Below are positions 9,190 through 17,530 of a DNA stretch of 64,000 nucleotides, piece by piece (position 1 is the first letter of the stretch; each line of letters begins with the position of its first letter). Under the pieces are notes generated by a model that did no database searches, was not told where the DNA came from, and worked only from the letters and a program-made list of their open reading frames with translations. This DNA comes from Anaerolineae bacterium (GTDB lineage Bacteria; Chloroflexota; Anaerolineae; Anaerolineales; E44-bin32), in NCBI GenBank assembly GCA_011174825.1, contig DUEZ01000076.1:25457-89456 (forward strand). The letters are read 5' to 3'. Made by a program: the position numbers and the translations under genes.

Positions 9190-10215
9190 TTACATAAAGG
9201 CGTCGAGGAAGGCGATAATGCCATCTCCGAGTCGATCGAGGCAATAACCGCCCTCCTGCACGAGGACAGTTGGTAACCCAAGACCGGCAACTTGTTTGGC
9301 GATTTCTCGCAATCCTTCCACCGACAACAAGAAACCTCCAACAGGGTCGTCCTCCAGAATGTCGATCCCTAAGGAAACTACCAGAAAGTGTGGGTCGTAG
9401 GCATGGATCCCTTTCAAAGCCTCATCTAATATGCGCAGATACTCAGCGTTGGATGTCTCGCGTGGGAGTGGCCAATTGCAATTCAAGCCCTCCCCCTCTT
9501 CCATTCCTCGCTCGTCGGCAAAACCCCAGTAGTAGGGATAATCATAATTCGGATCAGCGTGAAGCGAGCAGTAGAGCACCGAAGGATCCGTATAAAAAAT
9601 CATCTGCGTGCCGTTGCCGTGATGAAAGTCTATGTCGAGGATGGCGACCTTCGTGCCTTGCTGGGTGTGTTGTAAATGACGCGTGGTGATAGCGGCGTTG
9701 TTTAAATAACAGAATCCACCGTACAAATCGATGCTCGCATGATGACCAGGAGGCCGTGTAAGCGCATATACAGTTTGTCCACCTTTTAAGACTTCGTCGG
9801 CAGCGCTAAGGGAACACTGTGCACTCCAGTAAGCTGCTTCCCATGTCCCCTCAAGGATGGGACTGCCCCAACCACTAGCATAATAACCAAGCAATCCGAG
9901 CATAGCCTTTGGCTTTTGGCCTGTATAACGCGTGGCGAAAGTGCCTGGAAAAACGGCTGTCTCCTGTGGATATAACGCGGTGTAAGCTTCATAGATCGAG
10001 CTTAAAAAAGTGACATAGTCTTTCGTATGTACACGAAGGATTGGATCTATGCCGTGGTCGGCTGGTGTCAGCAATGTTCCTATTTGCGCCTCTCGAATCG
10101 CGGACAGAAGCACCTCCGCACGAGCAGGGACCTCCTCGACGGAGTATGGATGGCCTTCAAAAAGGGTGTGATCTGTAGCATGGCGTTTGTGCAGATCGGT
10201 ATAGACGATTTTCAT
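9190..10215 (-). CDS. Histone deacetylase-fold amidohydrolase (acetylpolyamine amidohydrolase-like)
   Basis: About 341 residues. Zinc-hydrolase motifs of the deacetylase superfamily are complete: RPPGHHA near 155 (tandem His), DIDFHHGNGTQ near 193 (Asp and His metal ligands), SLGIDILEDDP near 283 (third metal Asp) and QEGGYC near 321 (transition-state Tyr). The N-terminus MKIVYTDLHKRHATDH fits acetylpolyamine or acetoin-utilisation-type members. It probably removes acetyl groups from small amines such as polyamines rather than histones. The frame extends to 10257, but family alignment favours the ATG at 10215. Neighbouring CoA-transferase genes lie 270 bases upstream on the same strand. Confidence 0.88.
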   Translation of the reverse strand: MKIVYTDLHKRHATDHTLFEGHPYSVEEVPARAEVLLSAIREAQIGTLLTPADHGIDPILRVHTKDYVTFLSSIYEAYTALYPQETAVFPGTFATRYTGQKPKAMLGLLGYYASGWGSPILEGTWEAAYWSAQCSLSAADEVLKGGQTVYALTRPPGHHASIDLYGGFCYLNNAAITTRHLQHTQQGTKVAILDIDFHHGNGTQMIFYTDPSVLYCSLHADPNYDYPYYWGFADERGMEEGEGLNCNWPLPRETSNAEYLRILDEALKGIHAYDPHFLVVSLGIDILEDDPVGGFLLSVEGLREIAKQVAGLGLPTVLVQEGGYCLDRLGDGIIAFLDAFM

Positions 10216-10529
10216 TTGAGCATCCAGGTTGTCATCGAATGGCTTCCTTAGAATCATCGATAATTAGAACGTGCCAACATCGTCTTCAGAATTTCGAGGC
10301 TTCGATAAGGGCTTATCCCCGCACATTTTGCGTACATTATACGGTTGATTTTCTCGAATTCAGCATATGAATCCACATAAAGGGCAACTGTGAGATGAGA
10401 ACCGGTATATGTGTGTGCTGAAGAGAGATTGAGAATTATTTTTGGATGTGGTGGGCTCTGATTGAGCAGGATCGTGTGTGCTGCCGGAATATTTATTCAG
10501 ACACGAAACCGGTAGCTCGAACTGAGGCC

Positions 10530-11318
10530 TCAACCGATATACATCCCTTGGGGATCCAACTCCTCCCGGAGGAGATGAATTTCTTCATCCGTCGGTGCTA
10601 CAGTTTCCTTCAAATCACTGGCTGTCTGAATCTGCCATCCAACTTCCTGCTGCACCTCGGATAGCTCCACATCGGGGTGCAAGCTGGAGATCAGCATCTC
10701 TTTGTTCTCATGATCGAAGACGAAAACACATTTATCTGTCACCACCAGTTGGGGACCCGTGCCTGGCAGTCCTGAAGTATCACGGGCATCACCGCCATGT
10801 AAATGTCCTGGACCCGTGAGGAAATCCAACCGATCGACAAAACCGCGTTTCGAGAGGCGCATGATGATAAATACTTTTTGGGCATGGATAGCAATTTCGC
10901 AAGCGCCGCCGCTTCCTGGAAGACGCACCTTGGGACGCGTATAATTCTCCTCGAGCGAACCTTCGTTCCCGGCGATCATTGTGGTGTTCAGGTTGCCATA
11001 ACGATCTATCTGTGCGCCTCCAAGAAAAGCTACTTGTACACGACCTCCTTGAAGATAGAGACCAAACAGGTCTTGCATCGAGCAAACGGATAATGCATCG
11101 CTCACAAGCGTAGGATCTCCAATGGAGAGTGGTAAGCGTGCCGGTCGAGCGCCGTAGACTCCACTTTCATAGATAAGCTCCAGATCCGGTGCCACGGTGC
11201 GGCGTGCCAAGTTGCAGGCGATATTGGGGAGCCCGACACCTACGAAGACGGTCCGGGTACCGGCCAACGCACGAGAGGCGGTGACGATCATCATTTCATT
11301 GCGCGTGTAATTGGTCAT
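10530..11318 (-). CDS. CoA-transferase family I, beta subunit
   Basis: 262 residues. Family I CoA-transferases move CoA between carboxylic acids through a glutamyl-CoA thioester. The motif LIYESGVYGARP near residue 48 places a Glu where GctB-type subunits carry the catalytic one, so this looks like a true transferase rather than a hydrolase. VAFLGGAQIDRYGNLNTT near 95 and LPGSGGACEIA near 130 are typical of the subunit. The alpha subunit gene lies 102 bases upstream on the same strand. Glutaconate, 3-oxoadipate or a related acid are possible substrates and cannot be separated by reading. Confidence 0.88.
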   Translation of the reverse strand: MTNYTRNEMMIVTASRALAGTRTVFVGVGLPNIACNLARRTVAPDLELIYESGVYGARPARLPLSIGDPTLVSDALSVCSMQDLFGLYLQGGRVQVAFLGGAQIDRYGNLNTTMIAGNEGSLEENYTRPKVRLPGSGGACEIAIHAQKVFIIMRLSKRGFVDRLDFLTGPGHLHGGDARDTSGLPGTGPQLVVTDKCVFVFDHENKEMLISSLHPDVELSEVQQEVGWQIQTASDLKETVAPTDEEIHLLREELDPQGMYIG

Positions 11319-11420
11319 CCTATATGTCTCTTGATGGTCATTTGTATTCCCTTGGTCAGAAGGCGTGCCATTTATTTGTGAGTTGTGTTCTTATCAAACC
11401 ATAAGAACGACTGATGAATG

Positions 11421-12338
11421 TCATGCATACTGCCCGTAATTCACCGGTTCAGCAAGTGCCACACCGGGTGATAAGCGCTGTAAAGTACTCACCTCCAACT
11501 TCTGCAGATACTCAGCCCGATCCTTCACTCCGATGACCCATTCTTCAAGCCAGGTTTGAGTGGAAGTCTCATCTCTGCTGAGTTCATCCCAGTGCAAATA
11601 GAACTGATTATCTCGATCGTAATACCCTTGCACATAGGAAGGATGGGCGCCGAAGGGTTCCTGCACAACAGCATCGACAATCAGGCCAGGAATGATCGTT
11701 CGGTTCGGATCGGATCGAATGACCTGCTCCTGCACAAGTTCTTCGACCACGACAATCACGTGTCGAGCAGCAAAGGCAGCTTCCTTTTGAACGCCCAACA
11801 AGCCCCACAAATGTGTGTTGCCATCCCGATCTGCGCGTTGGGCGTGAATGATGACTACATCTGGATTCAGGGGTGGGACAACTGCGATGGACTTGCCGTC
11901 ATACGGACTCTCCACAAAGCGGATCATAGGATTCACACGCGGTAGATCGCTCCCAGTATAGGAATGGAGCGGGTAGAAAGGCAATCGATGGGCTCCTGCA
12001 GTGTATCTTGATACCATACCAAAATGGGAATACTCCTCAATCTCCAATGGGGTCGGGATATCTCTCTCTACTGCCCTACGGATCGCGTGTAGAGAACCTA
12101 CACCGGGATTACCCAAGTATGAAAAGATCAGCTTCCGGGCACAACCTGCGGCGATCATCTGATCGTAGATGAGATCAGGCGTCATTCGGCACAGCACCAA
12201 ATCGCGGCGACCCTGACGGATGATCTCATGGCCAGCAGCGAAGCAGATGCAAGCAGTAAAACCCTCGATTGCGACCATATCTCCATCGTTAACATGTCTT
12301 GCGATCGCCTCTTGCATGGACATAACCTTCGAATCCAT
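11421..12338 (-). CDS. CoA-transferase family I, alpha subunit
   Basis: 305 residues from the ATG at 12338, which has GGGAGG eight bases upstream; the open frame extends to 12512 but that part is antisense to nothing conserved and lacks a ribosome site. Features: an N-terminal segment DGDMVAIEGF for the CoA-binding loop, FSYLGNPGVGS near 85, and HAQRADRDGNTHLWG near 190, all typical of GctA/CatI-like subunits. It pairs with the downstream beta subunit. The ribosome site lies within the last codons of the creatininase-family gene, whose stop is four bases before this start, so the three genes form one operon. Confidence 0.88.
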   Translation of the reverse strand: MDSKVMSMQEAIARHVNDGDMVAIEGFTACICFAAGHEIIRQGRRDLVLCRMTPDLIYDQMIAAGCARKLIFSYLGNPGVGSLHAIRRAVERDIPTPLEIEEYSHFGMVSRYTAGAHRLPFYPLHSYTGSDLPRVNPMIRFVESPYDGKSIAVVPPLNPDVVIIHAQRADRDGNTHLWGLLGVQKEAAFAARHVIVVVEELVQEQVIRSDPNRTIIPGLIVDAVVQEPFGAHPSYVQGYYDRDNQFYLHWDELSRDETSTQTWLEEWVIGVKDRAEYLQKLEVSTLQRLSPGVALAEPVNYGQYA

Positions 12339-12342
12339 TCTC

Positions 12343-13185
12343 TCATCCTCCCTGGGTTTTCTGATCGCTTGGCGTTTCATGCATATCTTGACGCGATCGA
12401 ATTGGAAGGGTTCGAAAAGCACGCAGGAGGCGTATAAAGTTTTCCACAGTTGTTTCGAAGAGCGCTTCTCCAAACTCGACCGTCGCAAGCGTGGGATCTC
12501 CACAAACACCACTTTCGCTCATGCGCGACCACCAATCCTGCCAGGCAACTGCACTGGGTTCGGGATGATCCCAGTTGAAATACTCGATCTTCAATTGGCT
12601 TTGTTCCTTGAGTGCCCGGTCCATATCAACCAATTCGGGGCGCAAATGAAGCATCATGGCCGTTTCATACTCACCGGCATGTGCGATTCCCCCCGGTTGA
12701 GATTTACGCATTTTAGAGAGTGTGGGCTCGGCCAGTGTGGGATCAATTGCCGCGTTGGGATTCACGGCAGCGCAAACGACACCCGTTTCCAGAACCACCC
12801 GCCGCGCCGCGAGATCGGCAATCGATGCGTTTGAGCCGTGCCCATTCACGATGAGAATATGGGTGAAACCGTGGCGAGCGGTACTGATGACCACATCCGA
12901 CACGAACTGTATCAAGGTCTGCATATCGACGGAGATTGTCCCCGGGAAGTCCATGTGGTGCTCATCCAAGCCGTAAGCGATCGCCGGCATAACCAACACC
13001 TCCCCCTTCAGGCGTCGTGCGGCTTCCTGACATATCGCTACAACGATAATATTATCGGTGTTGAGCGGCAGATGAGGTCCATGATCTTCCACAGCGCCAA
13101 ATGGGAGCAGCAGAACGGGTTGGTTGCGGATGACATCACGTATTTCTGGCCATGTCATTTCATCGTAGCAGTATTTATCATTCAT
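12343..13185 (-). CDS. Creatininase-family amidohydrolase
   Basis: 280 residues. Creatininase-fold signatures: PFGAVEDHGPHLPLNTD near 28-44 (Glu and His metal ligands, Asp), DEHHMDFPGTIS near 75, VNGHGSN near 113 and HAGEYETAMML near 168 (His and Glu). The family includes creatinine amidohydrolase, formamide hydrolases in riboflavin/F420 synthesis and MftE. It is the first gene of an operon with the two CoA-transferase subunits, so it may open a cyclic amide whose acid product is then activated with CoA. That link is inference. The C-terminal tail after 255 is polar and not conserved. Confidence 0.87.
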   Translation of the reverse strand: MNDKYCYDEMTWPEIRDVIRNQPVLLLPFGAVEDHGPHLPLNTDNIIVVAICQEAARRLKGEVLVMPAIAYGLDEHHMDFPGTISVDMQTLIQFVSDVVISTARHGFTHILIVNGHGSNASIADLAARRVVLETGVVCAAVNPNAAIDPTLAEPTLSKMRKSQPGGIAHAGEYETAMMLHLRPELVDMDRALKEQSQLKIEYFNWDHPEPSAVAWQDWWSRMSESGVCGDPTLATVEFGEALFETTVENFIRLLRAFRTLPIRSRQDMHETPSDQKTQGG

Positions 13186-13604
13186 CGCGTGTTGTTTTCC
13201 TTTAATGTTTGTAAAAAAGATCGGTTATGAAGAATGGCATAAGCCGAGCCTACGTTCCAGACTCGAAAACATATCGCAACAAGTCGATCTCTTGGAGAGC
13301 GCAGCCTCACTGATACGCTAGATTCGTTGGTCATTTGTTTACGCTATGAATTCCAGTGCAACACTCACATTCCACTATCGATTCGAAGAGTGTGCCTAAT
13401 AAAATCACTTTCGAAAAGTTGACATGTGTAGAGGGACTTTTGAAAACCGTAAACCACCATGTAACTATATCCACAACTCCAAAGGCTGTCCACCTTACTT
13501 CGAGGAAACCACATTTGCATTCGAACAAGGCAGGCAATCTCCGTAGAAAGGGAGAATATCTTGCCACAGGATGATACCCAAATCACTCAAGCAAATGATT
13601 TTCA
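13186..13604. other. Intergenic region, nothing recognised
   Basis: About 420 bases between the creatininase-family gene and the DUF4380-like gene, both on the minus strand. The short frames on both strands lack ribosome sites and show no protein family. The right part should hold the promoter of the creatininase/CoA-transferase operon. Confidence 0.5.
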
Positions 13605-14576
13605 TTACCAAATTGGTCGATCTGCGCTAGTTTGATGGGCTCCTAATTCAAACTGGAAACGATCTCGAAGGCTTAGTTGAAGAATGGGATAGACGGATGC
13701 TCTAAAGCTTGTTAGGTCTTCTACCATCGTGACATCGTCGTTGAGGATCCACGTCTCAACATGTTCCAATGCTGAACTTATGGGAATATTCTCCAAGGGT
13801 CCAAGGCTTTCAACCTCGATCAATTGGTGGTCACAATAGAGTTCAGCGGAACTTCCTTGGTCCGGGTAGTCTGCTGTTGGGTCATGGTGAAATAATTTGA
13901 TAAATAAATGACCAGCGTGCAGATAAGCACCCCAACCGTCCAAACATGGTACACCGATCTTTTGCTGCTGTTCGGTTGGCGATCTGAGAAGGACAAATTG
14001 GTCATCGAACGCGAAATGATCATCCCCGATATCTGAATATGGCCAAAGTGCAATTCTGCTGTGCGCCGTAAATCCATTGTGTTCACTTATCGGCTTGGGA
14101 AGAGGGAGAATCCCAATACCTCCGGGGACAAAGGCTGTGATACCCCACGGAGCTAAGATATGAATAGACGGTCCATGATTATGAATCCAATGTGTGACCT
14201 TAACTTGTGGTTTCTCAGGATGTAAAATGACCTCCACCTCTTTTTGAAGATCACTTGCCGAGTCGACCATCTGCGTTACCCGGATGCCGTTCTCTAATTC
14301 TTTGATCTGGACCGGATCGTTATCCGGTTTTGTCGACTCGGAGCTCTCTGGTGCAATCCAAAGGCGATGTCCACCGTAAAGCTTCCATTGATCGTGATCC
14401 ACATCACTGCCGTGGGGAAAGACAACAAATTCATTATGACTTCCGACGAAACCAAAATGAAGGATCCGTATGCCGAAACTCTTAGGGATGATCAACTCAA
14501 TGGTTGCGTTGGCTAACCGTATACATTCATCCCAGATAAGATATCTCACTTCTTCAATTTGCATGATCTGATACAC
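13605..14576 (-). CDS. DUF4380-like protein (aldose-epimerase-like beta sandwich)
   Basis: 323 residues from a GTG at 14576; an ATG at 14564 is an alternative. The key block is YGGHRLWIAPES near residue 67, which resembles the GGxRxWxAPE motif of DUF4380 and neighbouring galactose-mutarotase-like proteins. Other conserved-looking segments are HWIHNHGP near 128, LAPWGITAFVPGG near 141, IALWPYSD near 174 and LFIKLFHHDP near 228. The composition is beta-rich with no signal peptide, suggesting a cytoplasmic carbohydrate-binding or sugar-epimerase-like role; activity is not established for the family. It starts four bases after the end of a decayed reading frame, so it may have been part of a longer operon. 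Confidence 0.65.
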   Translation of the reverse strand: MYQIMQIEEVRYLIWDECIRLANATIELIIPKSFGIRILHFGFVGSHNEFVVFPHGSDVDHDQWKLYGGHRLWIAPESSESTKPDNDPVQIKELENGIRVTQMVDSASDLQKEVEVILHPEKPQVKVTHWIHNHGPSIHILAPWGITAFVPGGIGILPLPKPISEHNGFTAHSRIALWPYSDIGDDHFAFDDQFVLLRSPTEQQQKIGVPCLDGWGAYLHAGHLFIKLFHHDPTADYPDQGSSAELYCDHQLIEVESLGPLENIPISSALEHVETWILNDDVTMVEDLTSFRASVYPILQLSLRDRFQFELGAHQTSADRPIW

Positions 14577-14579
14577 TAC

Positions 14580-14917
14580 CTATCTCAGCCTTTTCGCTGC
14601 TTCTTGTGATGCCAGATGACGTCGGGCTTCAGCGAGCATTTCATAACCAACCATGAATTTTCTCGCTGTCGCTGATGTTTAGAAACCCGAGAATATACTC
14701 TAGTTTCAAATGCTTGAGAGTGACGGATCGGCCGTGGGTGAAGCCAGCTACAATTTCTGGGACGGGTAAACGAATCTCAGGTCGCACTAAGCACAAGGGA
14801 TATCGACTCAACGTCTGATAATGTATCCAAGTAAGTCCAATCGAATTCTTCGAGTTGATTGAAGGTGTCTCCGGCTGTATTCTCTACCAGGGCTTCAGCA
14901 AAGGTTTCTTGCAGCAC
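14580..14917 (-). pseudogene. Probable decayed coding sequence, family not recognised
   Basis: On the minus strand three consecutive coding-like segments lie in different frames. The first (14917-14777) reads FNQLEEFDWTYLDTLSDVES and stops; the second (about 14788-14641) reads PEIVAGFTHGRSVTLKHLKL and stops; the third (14654-14580) reads MVGYEMLAEARRHLASQEAA and ends in UAG four bases before the next gene. Amphipathic, protein-like composition through all three suggests one gene with two frameshifts. I cannot name the family. It could also be chance open sequence. Confidence 0.35.
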
Positions 14918-15265
14918 CCCTCACGGATTCGGTGGGATGAAAATAAAGAAAGATCATCTCATCGAGTCGCCTCCCATGTCGTCATGATCTTGACTAAATG
15001 CCTCGTGTAAACTCCCGACGTTCACCGCTGAATCATTCTCATCTTCAAGAAATGACCCTGGAAATCTACTTAAATTATATCCAAACGCACATTCTCATTT
15101 CTGTACCGATCAAAAATAGGCTACCTCCGCTGTTCCACAGGAGGACGGTAAGTCAGAGTTCAATTGCAGTGAAAAGAAAAGAGCGGCCTGTCGCATCTGA
15201 CAGACCTTTGCTGGACGGAAATCGCCTTTATATGTCCTACAAAATGAAACAACGTGATTCTTTGG

Positions 15266-15306
15266 TGCCCCTGACAGGATACGAACCTATAACCGTCGGA
15301 TTAGAA
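15266..15306 (-). pseudogene. tRNA-Arg(TCT) 3'-half fragment
   Basis: These 41 bases match positions 33-73 (anticodon loop to discriminator) of the intact tRNA-Arg at 16831-16903 at 38 of 41 bases, on the same strand. The fragment keeps the unusual A at tRNA position 43 found in the intact gene, which points to that gene as its source. It has no 5' half, and two of its changes fall in the T loop. Fragments of this kind usually mark an attachment-site duplication left by a tRNA-targeting integrase. Confidence 0.85.
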
Positions 15307-15507
15307 TTACATCCGAGATTCGGACAGAGTCATAACCAAAGGACTATCATTAGAAGCAATTCTGTTAGACAGTTCTTCTATCTGTCTATTTGATTTTCGG
15401 TTTACATCGAGTCAACACTAATCTCTAGGACAACCTATCTTACTCGCCCTTCCAATGTACATCTACATTCCTGATTTCACGTCTTAGCAACTAATTGGCG
15501 CAGGGAT

Positions 15508-16506
15508 TTATATCCGGCCATAACTTTGAAGCAGTTTAATGTAACTTGATCTCTCAAACGCCGTCGGTTCGACATAGCTCTCTAGACTCAACGCACCCTT
15601 TATACTTGCAAGGGAGTCAATCTCTAGCTCATCCATTCGCGATTCTGTATTCTCTATAAGCTCAGTGATCTTCTCAACACCCTCTGCCAGCAAAAAGGAA
15701 CATACATTGGCGATATCTGCTCCAGCCATGACCGCCTTGAGAACAGCATCTACTGAGTGTACACCACTGGTTAAGGCAAAGGAGCAATCTACCTGGCCAT
15801 AAAGGATGGCGATCCAACGCAGCGGAAGGAGGATATCCTCAGGTTTGCTTAAGCTGATGCTTGGCTGGACTTCCTTTCGCTCGACATTAATATCCGGCTG
15901 GTAAAAACGATTGAATAACACAAGCGCATCTGCCCCTGTTTCATCTAAACGAACAGCAAAGTTTGGAAGAGCCGTGAAGAACGGGCTGAGCTTTACCGCT
16001 ATTGGAATGCTCACTATCTTCTTTACTGACTTCAGGATATCAAGATAGATGGTCTCGATATCCAAGCCAAGAAGGGTGTCCGATGTGGGAATGAAATAAA
16101 AGTTTAATTCCAAACCATCGGCACCTGCCTGCTCGATTTGCTTGGCAAATTCAAGCCAACCGCCTTTACTCGTTCCGTTCATACTGGCGATGATCGGGAT
16201 ATCGACGGCTTCTTTCGCCTTCCGAATATGATCTACGTAGGCTTCGGGATCTCGAGGATACTCATGTCGGTGAGGGAAATAAACACTCGCGTCCGCAAGG
16301 CTCAGGGCGCCACTGCTCAGCAAGTTCGAGAACTCACCTGTCTCCATAGCAATTTGTTCCTCAAAGAGTGAGTACAAGACCACGGCAGCTGCACCCGCAT
16401 CCTCCATCTTTTTTATACCGCTTATTTCACGGGATAATGGTGAAGCAGAGGGTACAATCGGGTTTTTCAGTTCCAAGCCCATAAATGAAGTTTTAATATC
16501 AGCCAT
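15508..16506 (-). CDS. Dihydroorotate dehydrogenase-like flavoprotein
   Basis: About 332 residues from the ATG at 16506, which has GGAGG five bases upstream; the open frame runs back to 16563. It is a FMN-type TIM barrel: MGLELKNPIVPSASPL at the N-terminus, IIASMNGTSKGGWLEFAKQ near 110, GADGLELNFYF near 133, PIAVKLSPFF near 172, ALTSGVHSVDAVLKAVMAGA near 245. This matches the PyrD-like proteins found in anaerobes, often near pyruvate:ferredoxin oxidoreductase, and not the canonical pyrimidine enzyme. The true substrate is unknown. It is the only gene between the tRNA-Arg gene and its fragment. Confidence 0.85.
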   Translation of the reverse strand: MADIKTSFMGLELKNPIVPSASPLSREISGIKKMEDAGAAAVVLYSLFEEQIAMETGEFSNLLSSGALSLADASVYFPHRHEYPRDPEAYVDHIRKAKEAVDIPIIASMNGTSKGGWLEFAKQIEQAGADGLELNFYFIPTSDTLLGLDIETIYLDILKSVKKIVSIPIAVKLSPFFTALPNFAVRLDETGADALVLFNRFYQPDINVERKEVQPSISLSKPEDILLPLRWIAILYGQVDCSFALTSGVHSVDAVLKAVMAGADIANVCSFLLAEGVEKITELIENTESRMDELEIDSLASIKGALSLESYVEPTAFERSSYIKLLQSYGRI

Positions 16507-16830
16507 GTTTTCCTCCATGAAGTATTGATACTGAAAAAGCAAGTTTAATGACTGTATCTGCAAAAGAGAGGAGATCCGTCATCGATGAGTTAAGTCCAAG
16601 CATTATAAAACACGACTTAACATAATGACAACATCAATTCGTTCTCAGCAGGGTAGATCTCGATCCACATCCATCGATTGAAAACCCACCCCACGGGGGA
16701 TTATTCAATATTCCTCGCTCAGATCTTACATTGGACTCTACTCTTAGCATGGATACTACAGATCATTGAAGATATGAGGTGGAGCCTTTAGGTGTTTATC
16801 AATATTGGGTAAGAACGAGGGAAAGTAGAA

Positions 16831-16903
16831 TGCCCCTGACAGGACTCGAACCTGTAACCGTCGGATTAGAAGTCCGGTGCTCTATCCATTGAGCTACAGG
16901 GGC
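16831..16903 (-). tRNA. tRNA-Arg (anticodon TCT)
   Basis: The reverse complement folds as a full cloverleaf: acceptor GCCCCTG/CAGGGGC with discriminator A, D stem GCTC/GAGC, anticodon loop CTTCTAA giving TCT (reads AGA), T arm ACAGG-TTCGAGT-CCTGT. The outermost anticodon-stem pair is a C-A mismatch (27-43). No CCA is encoded. It stands alone, and its 3' end faces the truncated copy at 15266-15306. Confidence 0.96.
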
Positions 16904-17083
16904 TTAGCTTTGCTCATTATACTCGTGAAACGCTTGCGATCAATCGGTATGGCATCAGAGGTTTCCATCAGAAGCGAGTGTTTCTTAACGATTCTTGAAA
17001 TTCAACCTTGAAGAGAATAGAAAAGCATGGCCTCAAGAGGTACCTTATCGAAATTTGTGACATGGTTTATGAGGAGAAGAAAA

Positions 17084-17530
17084 TCAGGATTTGGTATACG
17101 GTCTGATACCTTTGTACACCCTGCTCCCAGAAAAGGTTCGCAAGATCATTTGAGGTGGCTTTCCCAAACGTTCCGATAATTCGATAGGCGATAACGGTGT
17201 ATTACTGTTCGCCAAAAAGACTCTAAAAACTGCGTTCACCAAACTGGTTTGCGGAGTTAGATAGTCCGGTTGACGCGCACAATGTGAGATCAAGATGTGT
17301 TGCACTCCGGCGACCCTGGTAACCTCTGCGGTTCCAGGATCCACAGAATCAACCATCACGTCAGCATCGAGGTCAGCATAGGCAAGTTGATGCTCCGAAC
17401 AGAGATGACTTCGAAGGTAAACCTCCAGGTCCCGATCAGCCCTGTCCCACCAGCCGTAATCGATATGGAATTTAGTCTCAAGGGTTGGTCGTACGAGAAG
17501 TCCCACCCGCTTCGTTTCCACTGTGCTCAT
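17084..17530 (-). CDS. Unknown protein with possible C-terminal helix-turn-helix, coupled to 531-aa partner
   Basis: 148 residues from the ATG at 17530. That ATG overlaps the UGA stop of the upstream gene in an ATGA junction, so the two are translationally coupled. I do not recognise the family. The N-terminal half is an alpha/beta segment (VGLLVRPTLETKFHIDYGWW, then DLEVYLRSHLC); the C-terminal 35 residues, PLSPIELSERLGKPPQMILR, look like a winged or simple helix-turn-helix followed by SGSRVYKGIRPY. No membrane segments. It may bind nucleic acid together with its partner; this is inference from fold appearance only. Confidence 0.75.
   Translation of the reverse strand: MSTVETKRVGLLVRPTLETKFHIDYGWWDRADRDLEVYLRSHLCSEHQLAYADLDADVMVDSVDPGTAEVTRVAGVQHILISHCARQPDYLTPQTSLVNAVFRVFLANSNTPLSPIELSERLGKPPQMILRTFSGSRVYKGIRPYTKS

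Noticed and set aside
10803-11093. Plus-strand frames inside the CoA-transferase beta gene
   Set aside because: Antisense to a well-supported gene, without own motifs.
14998-15393. 131-codon plus-strand open frame
   Set aside because: It crosses the tRNA-Arg fragment on the opposite strand, has no ribosome site and no recognisable family; treated as chance.
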